NCBI GenBank assembly: GCA_947179155.2
Contig: OX359286.1
Location: 11,008,024-11,072,023 of the forward strand
Length of the DNA: 64,000 nucleotides
Direction of reading: 5' to 3'
From: Hedera helix
Taxonomy: Eukaryota; Streptophyta; Magnoliopsida; Apiales; Araliaceae
Shown here one piece after another: positions 22,001 through 33,722 of this stretch. Every line of letters begins with the position of its first letter. Within the stretch, counting starts at the first letter, position 1. The notes beneath the pieces are model-generated. The model saw only the letters and a list, made by a program, of their open reading frames with translations. It searched no databases and was not told the origin of the DNA. The position numbers and the translations under genes are program-made.

Positions 22001-23564
22001 AGATGCTCTGAGTAGAAAGAGCAGGGAGAAATTGTTCATATTGACAGATCAAGAACAATTGGTTCAAGAGATGGCTCGAATGGAGTTGGAAGTGAGAAGT
22101 CCAAACGAGTCATTAGAAGTCGAGGTGAGCCCAACCTTGTTAGATAGGGTGAAAGAGGCTCAAGACAAAGATGAGGAATGTGACAGAATCCGGAAGAGGA
22201 TGACCGATGGAGAAGAGGTCAAGTTTAAAATTGATAGCATGGGATTGCTGAGATTTGAAAATCGTGTTTGGGTCCCGCTAGTGCCTGAATTATGAGAGGA
22301 AATTTTGCAAGAGGCCCACAGTACGAGATACTCGATACATCCGGGGAGTACGAAGATGTATCAAGATCTACGTCAGCATTTTTGGTGGCCGAATTTAAAG
22401 AGGGAGGTTGCAGAATGTGTCAGCCGATGCCTAACTTGTCAAAGGGTAAAGGCCGAACATCAGAGACCAAGTGGATTGTTACAGCCGTTAGAAATTCCTG
22501 AGTGGAAATGGGAGCATGTCACAATGGATTTTGTGGTAGGACTTCCAGCAACACAGAAGGGATATGACGCAATTTGGGTGATTGTGGATCGGCTAACAAA
22601 GTCAGCGCACTTTTTGCCGATCAAGATTAGGTTCAGTTTGGATCAGTTGTCCAAACTGTACATCAAAGAGATAGTTTCAAGACATGGGGTGCCCGTATCG
22701 ATTGTGTCAGACAGAGATCCGCGCTTCACGTCAAAATTTTGGAGAAGTCTTCAGGAGAGATTGGGGACACAATTGAGAATGAGTACAGCGTATCATCCGC
22801 AGACCGATGGGCAAAGTGAGAGAACAATTCAGACATTGGAAGATATGCTCAGGGCCTGCGTAATGGATTTCAAGGGCAGTTGGGAAATCCATCTACCACT
22901 AGTTGAGTTTGCATACAACAACAGTTATCATGCGAGCATAGGTATGCCGCCTTACGAAGCTTTATATGGCAGAAAATGCAGAACACCTCTGTGTTGGGAT
23001 GAGGTAGGAGAACGCCGACTGTTGGGGCCAGAGTTGGTTCAACAGACGGTAGAAATTATCAAGGTAATAAGAGCTCGGCTAGTAGCAGCTCAAGACCGTC
23101 AAAAGAAATACGCCGATTTACATCGACAGAAACGAGACTTCGAAGTGGGGAGTTTTGTGTTCATTAAGGTATCTCCCTGGAAAGGGAAGATCAGATTTGG
23201 AAAGAAGGGGAAATTGAGTCCAAGGTTCATAGGACCGTTCGAAATATTGAGGAGAGTGGGTGAAGTAGCATACGAGGTAGCTTTACCTCCTGAATTGGAA
23301 CATATTCACAATGTGTTTCACGTGTCAGTATTGCGGCCATACAAACCAGACTACAAGCACGTTATATCCTATGAACCAATTCAAGTTGGGAAGGACTTAT
23401 CATATGAAGAAGTTCCTGTTCAGATACTCGATAGGAAGGAACAGAAACTGAGAAATAAGATAATTCATTCTGTCAAAGTACTTTGGAGGAATCACGCCAT
23501 TGAAGAATCTACGTAGGAATTAGAGGAGGAAATGAGGGCAAATTACCCGTTTTTATTTGAGTAA
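19038..23564 (+). pseudogene. gag-pol of element A, one frame with four stop codons
   Basis: One continuous frame of 1508 codons including four internal stops, with no frameshift. Codons about 55-180: Retrotrans_gag domain (FRGTSDPIEAQSWIKEIEKA, FWWEANQ). 285-337: three zinc knuckles, the first atypical (CNICGKNHFGEC), then CYNCGQVGHISPNC and CFSCGASDHLIKDC. 401: protease LFDSGAT. 735: RT active site FIDD. About 880-990: RNase H (YSDAS, DLELAAVVFAL, TDHKSLKY). Integrase HHCC then D1164, D1225, E1261 (D,D35E). Then GPFEI and a C-terminal chromodomain (YEEVPVQILDRKEQ, VKVLWRNH). Stops: TAG 19581 in gag, TAG 20958 in RT, TGA 22293 before the integrase zinc domain, TAG 23514 in the chromodomain; three fit C-to-T or G-to-A changes. 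Terminates at TAA 23562. As it stands it yields only a truncated capsid. Confidence 0.95.
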
Positions 23565-23599
23565 CCTTATTTTTACAATTCCGAGGACGGAATTTTTAT

Positions 23600-23612
23600 A
23601 AGGAGGGGAGAA
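23600..23612 (+). other. Polypurine tract of element A
   Basis: AAGGAGGGGAGAA immediately before the 3' LTR, after CCGAGGACGGAATTTTTAT. Confidence 0.9.
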
Positions 23613-24298
23613 TGTAATGTCCTAGAATTTCCACATCTTTATTAATTAAATTATTAATTTAATTTCCAACGAGTTATTTTTTTTCGAGATTATTTAAATC
23701 TTTTTATGTGATTAATTAATTATGTGATTAAATAATTATGTAATTAATTACTAAAATTAATTAAAGGAGGTCACTAATATGTTATTAAATTAGTGAACAA
23801 ACCCTAAAGTTTTAACATCAAAATAATTGATAAGTTTCCTATTAATTAAATATTCAATTAAATTGAATATAATGAGTAAATTAAATATAATAAATTAATT
23901 AATATGATTATTAATTAATGTAAATAATGTGAAATATTAATAATAATATTTATTAGTCCATTTAGTAATTTAATACTAATGGGTTAGAATATTTAATTAT
24001 TTATTCCATTTAATTATTTATTTAATCATGGATTGAATAATTAATGTATAAATTATTAAATTAGCCCAACATGGGTCAATTAGTAGCCCAAGTGGGAAAT
24101 AATAAAATTTGACAATTTAGTAGCCCAAACAATTTAATAGGAGCCCAATTGGTATTTTAAATTAAAGCCCAATGATTGGCCCACTTGGAAAATACTTAAA
24201 TTAACTATTAATTGTTTAAAAAGGGAAATGTGACTTTGAATTTGGGACAAAAAGAAGATGATCAGCCGAAGCATACTAGTAGGAGGAGAGAGAGTGTA

Positions 24299-24333
<35 letters not shown>

Positions 24334-27300
24334 TGATTTTTCATTTAATTAATAAAAGGGTTGCTTGTTTTCTTTTTGTAGTACATGCACCATGCTTCTT
24401 TTCACCTAATGTGGCTAACTTGTGTAAGTATCCAATAGGTGCATGATGGGCTAAAATTATTAGATATATTATGTATCTATCATATTTGCAAGTATACTTA
24501 CAATTTGGTAGTTTTGAAAGTCATTTCTCATCTTTTATTTTCAAACAAAAGAGAGAGCTAGAGAGCATTTGAGAGGGTGAGAAAATTTGAGAGAAAAATA
24601 CTAAGAGAAGAGAAGGAGTCTTGGTTCATGCCTTCAAACCTCATCACCTACTTTGGAAGAAAAAGAAAGATAGCCATTAAATCAAGGTAATGGTTATTCT
24701 AAATCTAAGTTTTATTTTTAAATTAAATAAATCATCATGTTTGTATAAACATGTTAATATAGTTATTAATGTGTAGTTGTAATATTTATGCCATGCTTGA
24801 GTTTAATATGCTTGATTTGTATTTTGGTATATTTTATATGCTAAAATATGTATTTAATAGTGTGTAAACAAGTTTTGGAATTTATGTCCAAAAATATTTT
24901 TATAAAACTTAGGTTTGATGTGCTAATATTATAGAACATTAAATCATGAGAAAAACAAAGTTTGAATCACTCAAAATGGAGTTATACAAAAAAAGTTATG
25001 ATTTATGGTAGTTTATGTGATGTAAAAAATTTTATAAAAAAATATTGATATTAAATCATGAAAAATTAATTTTTCATGTTATAAATTAATATAAGATGAT
25101 TGGTAATTTTTTTGGATTTTTATTGAAGAGTTAAAGATTTATTGAAGGTATATTTTTATTTAAAATGGGTAGCCGGAAACACTGTTCACGTTCTGTCGGA
25201 AGAAAAATTTTAAGGGTTTCCGCGCAATGCGCGGACCACTGTTCACCGAGAAAACGCGGAGCCAAAACGGCGTCGTTTTGGCAGAAGGAAATTTTACTCC
25301 GCGCGTAACGCGCGGAAGCCAGCGTTCGGGGTTACAAAACGACAGCGTTTTGACCCGTAAAAACTAAAACGCGCGCAATGCGCGGTAATAATTTTTCCGG
25401 GGAAATTACGTTTATGCCCCTCCGTGTTTTTCTTGGTAAAATTACGTTTTTGCCCTCCGATCAGTTTTCTGATTATTTACAGGATTGCCATCGGTCCGGA
25501 TTTTTCAACTTATTTACGAAAATGCCATTCGGGTTAATTTTAATTAATTTAAATATTTAAAAATTTATTTAAAATTATAACAAAAATAATAATAATACAA
25601 AAATAATATTGGGGAGGATATTTTTCATTAAGTTTAATATTTAAATATTTTAAATATTAATCTAGTTAGCTAAACCATGGTTAAGTTAAATAAATTTATT
25701 ATTTATTTATTATTTTAAATGTTAATAATAAATAAAGATGATAAATTAGTAATTATTATTAAATGCCTATTAAATAATACTTAAAGAGAGATAAAATTTA
25801 TAAATTAATTATTTATTATTTAAAAATTATTAAATAATAAATAAGGATAATTAAGTAATTAATTATTATTTAATTAACATTAAATAACGATTAATGGAAA
25901 TTAAGTTATTAGAGTAATAATTTATTATTTAATTTAAATAATAAATAAGAATGATTTGATTATTATTTAACCTTAAATAATAATTAAAATTAATTAAATA
26001 ATTAATTATTATTTAATTGACATTAAATAATAATTAAAGAGGATTAAGATTAGTAAACTATTATTTAATTTCCTTAATTAAATAATAAGTAAGGTTAATT
26101 ACTTAGTTAATTATTGGTTGATTAACATTAAATTAAATAAGATTAAAACTAAGTTAATAATTATTTATTATTTAATTATAATTAAATAATAAGTAAGTAC
26201 AATTAGTTATTATTTATTTTAAATAATAACTAGAGTTAATTAATTAATTTCTATTCAATCAATATTAAATAGTAATTAAAAAGAGATTGAGTTAATAAAA
26301 TAAATTGAATTTAATTAAACAATTATAATAAGTTGTTTAAAGGTTTAATAAGTGTCCAACACTTAAGTAAAATATTTTCTAACTTATTAAATTATTAACC
26401 TAATATGATTGAGGGTCTATAAGGTTAATAACATTGTTTTGACTAATGTAATTTATGTGTTAGTACTTATGTGGTAAATAAGTTCGTTATTAAGCATATA
26501 GTTATGCAAATACGTCTTACTAATTATTAGACCGACTTTATTAATGTTAGGTCTTTCAAAGCAAGTTAGTTAAAGCTAGACAATTATTGTAGCTGAGCAA
26601 ACAGGCAAGTTCTCTAACCCTACTCATTTATTGTTGAACAAGTTTCTACACTTGTATTTATTGTTAAAGCTTGAAGTGGTTTAATTATTTAAAATTATTC
26701 CACATCCATATTGTTTATACAATCGCACTTAGTGCATTTGAAGCTAATTAGTTCTTGATTCATGAACTGTATTAAAAATGTCTTAAGCTAATAATTCAGC
26801 TAGACATTACGTTTCTAAATTCAATAACTTGAATACTTTTAAAAGCTTATCCAAACCATTGTTGGGTGCGGATTTCTTATATTAAGTCTGAGAATTGAAC
26901 AACCCTAAATTAGGGGATTTTGTGTCGAGAAACCGACTTTGGGCGCCAGTGACTAAATGTAATGCATATACAGCGGGTTGAATAGGCTGATCCCCTTGAA
27001 AACCAAACAACTCAAAGGGTCAGAGGAAACTCTATTATACCCTAGTTAGTTCAGGGTCCTTAGTGACCACTCAGCATTTTAAGATTCAAATATTCTGTTT
27101 ATTAAAATTTGAATCCTGTTTCATTCACAATTGTTATATCTATTGTTGAATCATTGATGATATTTTCCCATTCATTCATGATATATTAAATCTATATGAT
27201 TGTTCTAAACTTGCTGAGCAAACTAGTTGCTCATTCTTGCTATATCATGAACCATTTTTCAGATAATCCTGATTGCTCAAAGAAGGATAAAGGAAAAGGA

Positions 27301-27563
27301 AAAGCCAGAGCTTAAGTTAGCTTATGCATGCTAATTAGATCTTTAATTATGTATTTACGGTTTTTAAACCTTTTGTAATTCCTTGTGATAGGAACTGTTA
27401 TTATGTTAAGGTTGATAGACCCTGGTATTGTAACCTTTTGAAGGGAACCAATATGTATTATTCCGCGATATTTAAATGCAATGTATGTATTTAATTGTTA
27501 GTAATGTGTTGAATAGTGAGAACCAAACTCGAGGTTATGGAACCCGGATTTGGGGTCGTCACA
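23613..27563 (+). mobile_element. 3' LTR of element A
   Basis: 3951 bp, same length and order of parts as the 5' LTR, with about 8 substitutions. Includes (TTA)n at 24302-24333, the putative donor at 24687, the GC block at 25220-25385 and the AT-hairpin ladder at 25680-26330. No gene. Confidence 0.95.
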
Positions 27564-27705
27564 TAAAACGTACTCATCCATAAACACGTGAATAGGTGAG
27601 AAGGAGCATAAAATGCACTGGCCTATAATTTTTGGGCGAGTGATGTCATAACAAGTTTGGGAGTTTTTTGTCTTTCTTTCAATATGGTAATGTGGTCGCT
27701 TAAGC
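27564..27705 (+). mobile_element. Athila-like 3' region, continuation after element A
   Basis: Resumes the sequence cut at 13632 (TSD TAAAA 27564-27568), with another GGAGCATAAAATGCACT repeat and a polypurine-like CAAGTTTGGGAG (27651-27662). A 3' LTR like LTR 2 should follow but does not; the sequence changes at 27706. Confidence 0.65.
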
Positions 27706-28159
27706 TGTGATACCCCAGGATTTTTAGAATAATTTCAAATAAGGATTATGATGAATTAAGTAAAGGTTAACATTTAAAGCTTAGTGTTGAATGATGGAGG
27801 TATTAAGGAATGATTTATGAAATGAAAAGAAGATTCATGAATATGAATTAAGAAAAGAAGGTTGAACGTGCAGAGTATAAAATGAGGTGTAATAAAAAGT
27901 ATGAATTAAAGTGTTATTAATAAAAAATTTAGAGAAATATGAAATGTAATATTACAAAGAAATTGTGAATTGAAATAAAAATTGAATATTCTGATAGTTG
28001 TGACCATTATGGTGTTATCCATGTGAGTTATGGAAATTAATGAGGAAAGATATGATTATTATGGATATAGTTGTGATTTATCAAGATAAAGGTATTGCAA
28101 GGTACTATAAATAAAATACGTATAATTATTATGGCAATTATGATTCCGAGGACGGAATC
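27706..28159 (+). other. Retroelement remnant, unassigned
   Basis: Begins TGTGATACCCCAGG, which resembles an LTR start, and leads into a Tekay-type 3' end (28145-28177). AT-rich, with no ORF. It could be a short LTR remnant followed by the 3' untranslated end of an internal region; I cannot decide. Confidence 0.35.
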
Positions 28160-28177
28160 CTGTTAAAGAGGGAAGAA
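28160..28177 (+). other. Polypurine tract before LTR C
   Basis: AAAGAGGGAAGAA (28165-28177) after ATTCCGAGGACGGAATCC (28143-28160), the same arrangement as at the end of element A. Confidence 0.75.
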
Positions 28178-28508
28178 TGTGAGGATCCGAATTTTCAGGA
28201 TTTTCTTAATAATATTAAATTAGAATTTAATTGATAAAATTATCAAGGTTGTTTAAATTAATTATTATTTTATGTGATTTAAGGTATGTGATGAAATTTA
28301 ATTAGTAAATTAAATCTGTACAGAGATCATGACAAATTGTGTTAATTTAAAATAATTGAAAAGTAAATAAATTATTTAAAAACAATTTATGAAGAATAAA
28401 AGAAATTTCAGGTAAAGGTACAATAAAGTGTACAATTAAATTGTAGTGGAAGTACATAAATTATGATTTAAATGAGATTATGTGGTAATGTGAAATATAT
28501 GAAATTAG

Positions 28509-28513
<5 letters not shown>

Positions 28514-28568
<55 letters not shown>
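28514..28568. repeat. (TA)n microsatellite in LTR C
   Basis: About 27 TA units, uninterrupted. Confidence 0.98.
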
Positions 28569-28574
<6 letters not shown>

Positions 28575-29490
28575 GTTTAAGTGATAATTATAAATGTTAT
28601 TAATTATGGAAATTAAGGGATTAATAATTAAATTAATCCAATTTTTAATGAAAAGCGAATGATGAAGTTAATAAAATTGTAATTATTGATTTTAGATTTA
28701 ATTAAGAATTATGGTGGAAATTTAGAAATTGATTGAGAAGAAATGTAATTATATAAATTATATAATAATAAATTATATAATTTATATAAGAAAATTAAAA
28801 TGATGTATAAGGGAAATTATAATTATATAAATTGTATAAGGATAATTATATAAGAGAAATAAAATAATGAGAGAGTTAATAAATGTGAAATTATTGATTA
28901 ATTGATAATTATGGAAGAATTTAAGAAATTATTTAAGAAAGGATAATGTAAATATATAAATTATATAATATTAAATTATATAATTTATATATAAAGAAAT
29001 TAATGTGAAATGTAAATAAATGAAATTAAATGAAGAAAAAAAGAATGTTTTAATTCATTAAAAATTATGTTTATGCATAATTGAATTGTTATGATTTTTA
29101 TGAAGGATAATATTTCGGAAACATGAACATGTTAGTGTAACATGTTGTCCAAGTAACAAAGTGAAAAATTATGAAAAATAATTTTTTATAAGTTATATGA
29201 ATTTTGGAGGTATAAATTACTTCATATAATTACATGCATGTTATTATGCGTGTACAAAATTTGTCAAGTAAAGTACCCAAAAAGGGTATTAATATTATTT
29301 ATAAATCATGTTATGATTTTTGCTAAATTAAAATAAATATTTTATATATATTATATAAAAAATTTATTACACAAAATAATTACGTAATGTATTTAAATTA
29401 AAATTTTGCATGCTATTTTCTTGAAAAATCCGGAAGTTTCACATCGCATGGAAAGTCGGTGGAAAAGTTTAAGGATGTAAAACCTTTGAC

Positions 29491-29498
29491 TATAAAAG
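29491..29498 (+). promoter_or_regulatory. TATA box of LTR C
   Basis: TATAAAAG about 1.3 kb into the LTR, followed by a purine-rich and then CT-rich leader (ACTCTCTCAATACATTTTCT). Confidence 0.55.
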
Positions 29499-29939
29499 GA
29501 AGGAAAAGAATAAGAAAAAGAGAAAGGAGAAAGAAAAAGAAATAAAAAGGCAACAAAACTCTCTCAATACATTTTCTCTCCCACCGCCACTTTCTACCAC
29601 CATCACCGTGCACCACCACTACCGAGAAGGATGGGAGAGTTTGGTGCTTCAAGTGAAAGAGAAAGCTTCCAATGAAGGATTTCTAAGCTCTTTAGAAGTT
29701 ATAAATATTTTTATTTAAATTAATTTATGTAATTATGGTGATAATCAAATTGTGTGGAAAATTAGAAATTAATTAAGATAATTATTCTAAATAATTTATG
29801 GATGTGTATTTATGAGTTTTATGATTTTTGGTGTAAGTTTATTGTGAAATTTTGGTATAAAAATGGTTTAATTGGGAAAAAGTTGGTACACTGCTGCGAA
29901 AAGAAGAAGAAGAAGCCATTTTTTTCCCAGCGCAGGCTT

Positions 29940-30115
29940 GAAACGGCGTCGTTTTGGGCCGCGTCTGGGGTGGTCCGCGCCATGTGCGACAACCAAAATT
30001 TAGCAGGCCGAACGACGTCGTTTAGATAGGCGGAAGTTTCCGGAACAGGCCTGCGAACGACGTCGTTTTGGAGCGACCAAGGATGGTCCGCGCCATGCGC
30101 AGTCGCGTTTTTGGG
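29940..30115 (+). repeat. GC-rich palindrome block in LTR C
   Basis: AAACGGCGTCGTTTTGG (29941-29957), GAACGACGTCGTTT, GAACGACGTCGTTTTGG and two GTCCGCGCCATGNGC motifs in 175 bp; the same kind of block as in LTR A although the rest of the LTRs differ. Confidence 0.8.
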
Positions 30116-30119
30116 GAGA

Positions 30120-30258
30120 AAATTACGAAAATGCCCCTGGTCTTTTTCGTTAATACCAAGTGTGTCCTAGACACGCGGAAATTACGGATATGCCCCCTGT
30201 CTTTCTGGAAAATACCAAATGTGTCCCTAAGGGCACGGAAATTACCAAAATGCCCCAA
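30120..30258 (+). repeat. Tandem repeat, ~60 bp unit, 2.3 copies
   Basis: Units start at 30120, 30179 and 30239 with AAATTACSNAWATGCCCC, followed by CTTT...AATACCAA.TGTGTCC. The AAATTAC..ATGCCCC word also occurs in LTR A (15424, 15457). Confidence 0.85.
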
Positions 30259-31574
30259 AAAAATAGTTTTTAGTTAAATAAATGTTTAAAATTTGTTTGA
30301 AAATTATAGAAAATTATAGAAAAATACTAAAAATATAGAAATGATGATTGGGCATTAAATTTAATATTTTTGTAAAAATATTAAATATTGGGGATTAATA
30401 TTTAAATATTAATCTAATAAGGTTATAATTTAGAAAATGGTTAAATAAAATTTTCGGACAACCAAATATGTTAAATTTTATCCGATGAGCCGGGTTGTCC
30501 GTAGTGAAGGCATTAAATATTAAGTTATGTTAATATTTTAAAGGACGAGGTTAATATAATTAACCGTATTATGTAATAATTGGCCCAGAGACGATATTAA
30601 TTTAGTAAATTAATATCATGAGAGGATAAATAATTATTAATTAATTATTTTATGACCATAGGTTGTTCAGGAAGGGTTTTAAACTACCAATTTAATAGTT
30701 GGATTTCCAGGCAAGTTCTTCAGTACTTTTATTTTAAATGTTTAACTGTTATGATATGTTAAAACTTGTCAAATGCATAGGAATTATGTGTTATGTGATA
30801 TGTGGATAATATGACAACTATGTGTACTTTGTGCAATCGTATAAGATATATTGCTATAGTAGAAGCACAAGCACATGATGTATGACACACACCAAACATA
30901 TTAAGGTATGTGCTACGTGATGCATAAACTGTTGAACTTGCTGAGCCGTGGTGCTCATTACTTGCTTAAAATAAACTTTTGCAGGTTAAGAAATGAATTT
31001 CAAGAATATTGAATTAGTTTATAGATGAATTTGCTAGAGGGTTGGAAACGTTATTGTTATATTTTCAATATTATAACTCAATGTGAGTAAATTGCGAAGT
31101 TTACATTAATGTTTTGTATGTACATATACGTTAGATCAGTATAGGATGAACAAAGTTAAATTATGAACTGTAATTGTACAAGATAGGTGTGATGTCAGAG
31201 ATTATTAGAAGTTTAATTATGATTTATGAAATAAAGAATATTTGTATGGATATAAATGATATTAAATTTTGAAGTTTTAGCTCTATGGTACATATAAGAG
31301 AAAGAAAAAAAAGTAAAGGTTGCGATTCAGGGACTAGGATCCAGACATAAGGATTTTATATATCAAAACATTTTAATACAGGGATTAAATTGAGAAAAAG
31401 AAAAATTTATACCGAAAAATTTGGTAATTGATGATTTATAAAATCAATTAAGGGATTAATTAAGGTGATTAAAGATTTATTAACGAATCGAAATTTGGAC
31501 ATTATGAAGATAATATATAATAAATAGAAAAATTAAGGGGAATAAAATTGGTCGAATTTCGGGGTCGTTACAGT

Positions 31575-31586
31575 TGGTATTAGACC
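31575..31586 (+). other. Degenerate primer binding site after LTR C
   Basis: TTGGTATTAGAC: TGGTATTAGA against TGGTATCAGAGC, the initiator-Met primer site, starting two to three bases after the LTR end. Confidence 0.65.
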
Positions 31587-32210
31587 CCCAATTTGATGTT
31601 TCCTTGAGAAATGGAAGGATTGTGATTGCAATGTAGCCTTAAGTACTCTATTTATATCCACCAAGATGCATAATTAATACTTGAATGCATGTATAACGGA
31701 TGTATTTGGGAAGTGAAATGAAGGGACTTGAAGGAAGAAGAAGAACGCTGAAATAGAGGGCAGAAGAAATGGCACACGGTTTGAACACTCAGTCGTTTAT
31801 TTTTGAAAAATCTCTGTCATGCAATTGCGTAAGGTTTTGACGCAGCTGCATCAAAACCAAATTTTGTAATTCCCTTTCATGTGAAGCAGGAGCGTGACTG
31901 CAGACGCAGGGGTGTCGATTTTTACGCAGCTACGTCCGATTCCAACGCAGGTGCGTCTAAGCCTCAACCATATTTCCCAAAAATTCCAGTGTAGTCTGTC
32001 ACAGGGGCATGACCTTAGACGCAGGTGCGTCACCCTCTTTTTTTAAAATTTTCAATTCCTTGTCTTCGTTCTTCAACATTGAACAACCTTAAAGGAACTG
32101 TACCTAACATACATTACCTCAAATTAGTCACGACAATAACTCTAAAATAGAAAATATGACTAAACTCATCTCATTATTCAAGCTAAATTAAACAACTTAA
32201 ACGAAATGAA
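31587..32210. other. Non-coding junction between LTR C and the Athila remnant
   Basis: No gene. Contains a cluster of five imperfect palindromes of the type GACGCAGSTGCGTC between 31838 and 32028. The border between the Tekay-type leader and the Athila 3' region lies somewhere before 31800 and cannot be placed exactly. Confidence 0.5.
31838..32028. repeat. Cluster of GACGCAGSTGCGTC-like palindromes
   Basis: Five copies: TGACGCAGCTGCATCA, AGACGCAGGGGTGTCG, TACGCAGCTACGTCC, AACGCAGGTGCGTCT and AGACGCAGGTGCGTCA, spaced 25-75 bp. Confidence 0.75.
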
Positions 32211-32214
32211 ACTT

Positions 32215-32229
32215 GGGTTGCCTCCCAAG
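32215..32229 (-). other. Conserved Athila pol-end motif GGGAGGCAACCC
   Basis: Minus strand CTTGGGAGGCAACCCAAG, able to form a short hairpin. The same motif lies on the plus strand at about 12693-12710. It marks the end of pol in Athila-like elements. Confidence 0.6.
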
Positions 32230-32271
32230 CAACGCTTGTTTTATTGTCATCGGCTTGACAATACTCCCTAT

Positions 32272-33716
32272 TTAAGATGAGAAATTGACTGAGGACTTCA
32301 TCCTATCGAATGCGCCTCCCCAGTAATGCTTGAGTCTTTGACTATTCACTTTAAATGTGGCCTCTGAATTATTGCATTTTAATTCAACCGCTCCATATGG
32401 ATAAACAACATGAATTATGAAAGGACATGGCCACCGTGATTTCAGCTTCGCAGGAAAGAGTTTGAGTTGGGAATTGAACAATAACACCGATTGTCCTGGT
32501 TCAAACTTCCGGTCCATGATGTGTTTGTCATGCCAACGTTTGACTCATTCCTTGTAAATTCTTGAATTCTCATAAGATTTAAGTCGAAACTCATCCATCT
32601 CATTGAGTTGTAGCAGACGTTCCTCACAAGCTAGATTAAAGTCCCAATTCAATTTTTGAATTGCCCAATATGAATGATGTTTTAGTTCCACTGGCAAATG
32701 ACAAGCTTTCCCAAAAACCAACCGATAAGGCGACATTCCAAATGGTGTCTTAAAAGTTGTTCTATATGCCCAAAGTGCATCATCGAGCTTAATGGACCAA
32801 TCTTTACGATTCAGATTTACTGTCTTCTCCAAAATCCGCTTCAATTCTCTATTTGAAATCTCTGTTTGTCCACTTGTTTGTGGGTGATAAGCAGTAACAA
32901 CTCTATGCGTGACTCCATACTTCGCAAGCAAGGTGTTGACTTGTCTTTGTAGAAGTGAGATCCTCCATCAATGATTATCGCCCTTGGTGTCCCAAATCTT
33001 GTGAAAATATTACGTTGCAAAAATTTGGTTACCACCTTAGCATCATTAGTGGGGGGTGCTATTGTTTCCCCCCACTTAGACACATAATCGACTGCTACAA
33101 GGATATAAGAATTATTAAAACACAAGGGAAAAGGTCCCGTAAAATCAATCCCCATACATCAAAGATTTTAACTTCTAAAATAGAATTAAGGGGCATCTCT
33201 TGTCTTTTAGAAATATTACCTACCCTTACCCTTTAACATTGATCACATTGCAGAACAAATGAATAAGCAGCCTTAAATAAAGTAGGCCAGAAAAAACCTG
33301 ATTGAAGAACCTTAGCAGCTATTCTTTGTCCACCATAATGGCCTCCATAGCTTGATACATGACATTGATGAAGAATGTTTCCCAATTCTTCTTGAGGAAC
33401 ACAACGTCTCACTAATTGATCAGCACATATCTTAAATAAAAAATGGCTTGTCCCACAAATATTGACGAACATCATGTAGAAACTTCTTCCTTTGTTGACT
33501 TGACAACTTTGGAGGTAAGACATTCCCAACAATATAATTGACCAAATCTGCATACCACAGTACCTCAGACGTAATTACAAACAACTGTTCATCTGGGAAG
33601 CTATCATTGACTACCACATCGTTGTTCCTAGGCTGCTCCATTCTAGACAAATGATCTGCTATCTGATTTTCAGTTCCTTTTCTATCACGAATCTTAAGAT
33701 CGAATTCTTGAAGCAA
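32272..33716 (-). pseudogene. Athila-like integrase, decayed
   Basis: Minus strand. From 33716: end of RNase H and linker (EIRDRKGTENQIADHLS type, then VNDSFPDEQLFVITSEV), zinc domain with HQCHVSSYGGHYGGQ and CDQC (33233-33553), core starting GIDFTGPFPLCFNNSYILVA with KWGETIAPPTNDAKVV and IIIDGGSHF (32841-33155), second part of the core with TAYHPQTSGQTEISNRELK and GKACHLPVELKH (32545-32931), C-terminus with FEPGQSVLLFNSQLKLFP and YPYGAVELK (32272-32517). Frameshifts near 33440 (an A-run two bases longer than in the duplicate at 34595), near 33235, near 32930 and near 32530. Catalytic D, D and E positions are still recognisable but the protein cannot be made. Confidence 0.9.
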
Positions 33717-33722
33717 TAAAAC

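Larger units (their letters stand above)
13633..27563 (+). mobile_element. Complete Tekay-type chromovirus, element A
   Basis: A 13,931 bp retrotransposon. 5' LTR 13633-17583, primer site 17587-17598, pre-gag ORF 17828-18685, gag-pol frame 19038-23564 (four stops), polypurine tract about 23600-23612, 3' LTR 23613-27563, TSD TAAAA. Both LTRs are 3951 bp; by eye I count about 8 substitutions (around 13836, 14593, 14759, 14795, 15008, 15048, 16856 and 16948), roughly 0.2%, so the insertion is recent. The chromodomain with long LTRs and Met-tRNA primer site places it in the Tekay/Del group. The parts needed for movement are complete in structure but gag-pol cannot be translated through in one piece. 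Confidence 0.95.
28178..31572 (+). mobile_element. Tekay-type LTR C, 3395 bp
   Basis: TGTGAGGATCC...GGGTCGTTACA. Contains (TA)n (28514-28568), a TATA box (29491), a pyrimidine-rich leader, a GC-rich palindrome block (29940-30115), a ~60 bp tandem repeat (30120-30258) and an AT-rich 3' part. It is flanked on the left by a polypurine tract and on the right by a primer site. Without a second copy in the window its age cannot be judged. ORFs inside (for example 29802, 30068) are not coding. Confidence 0.8.
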
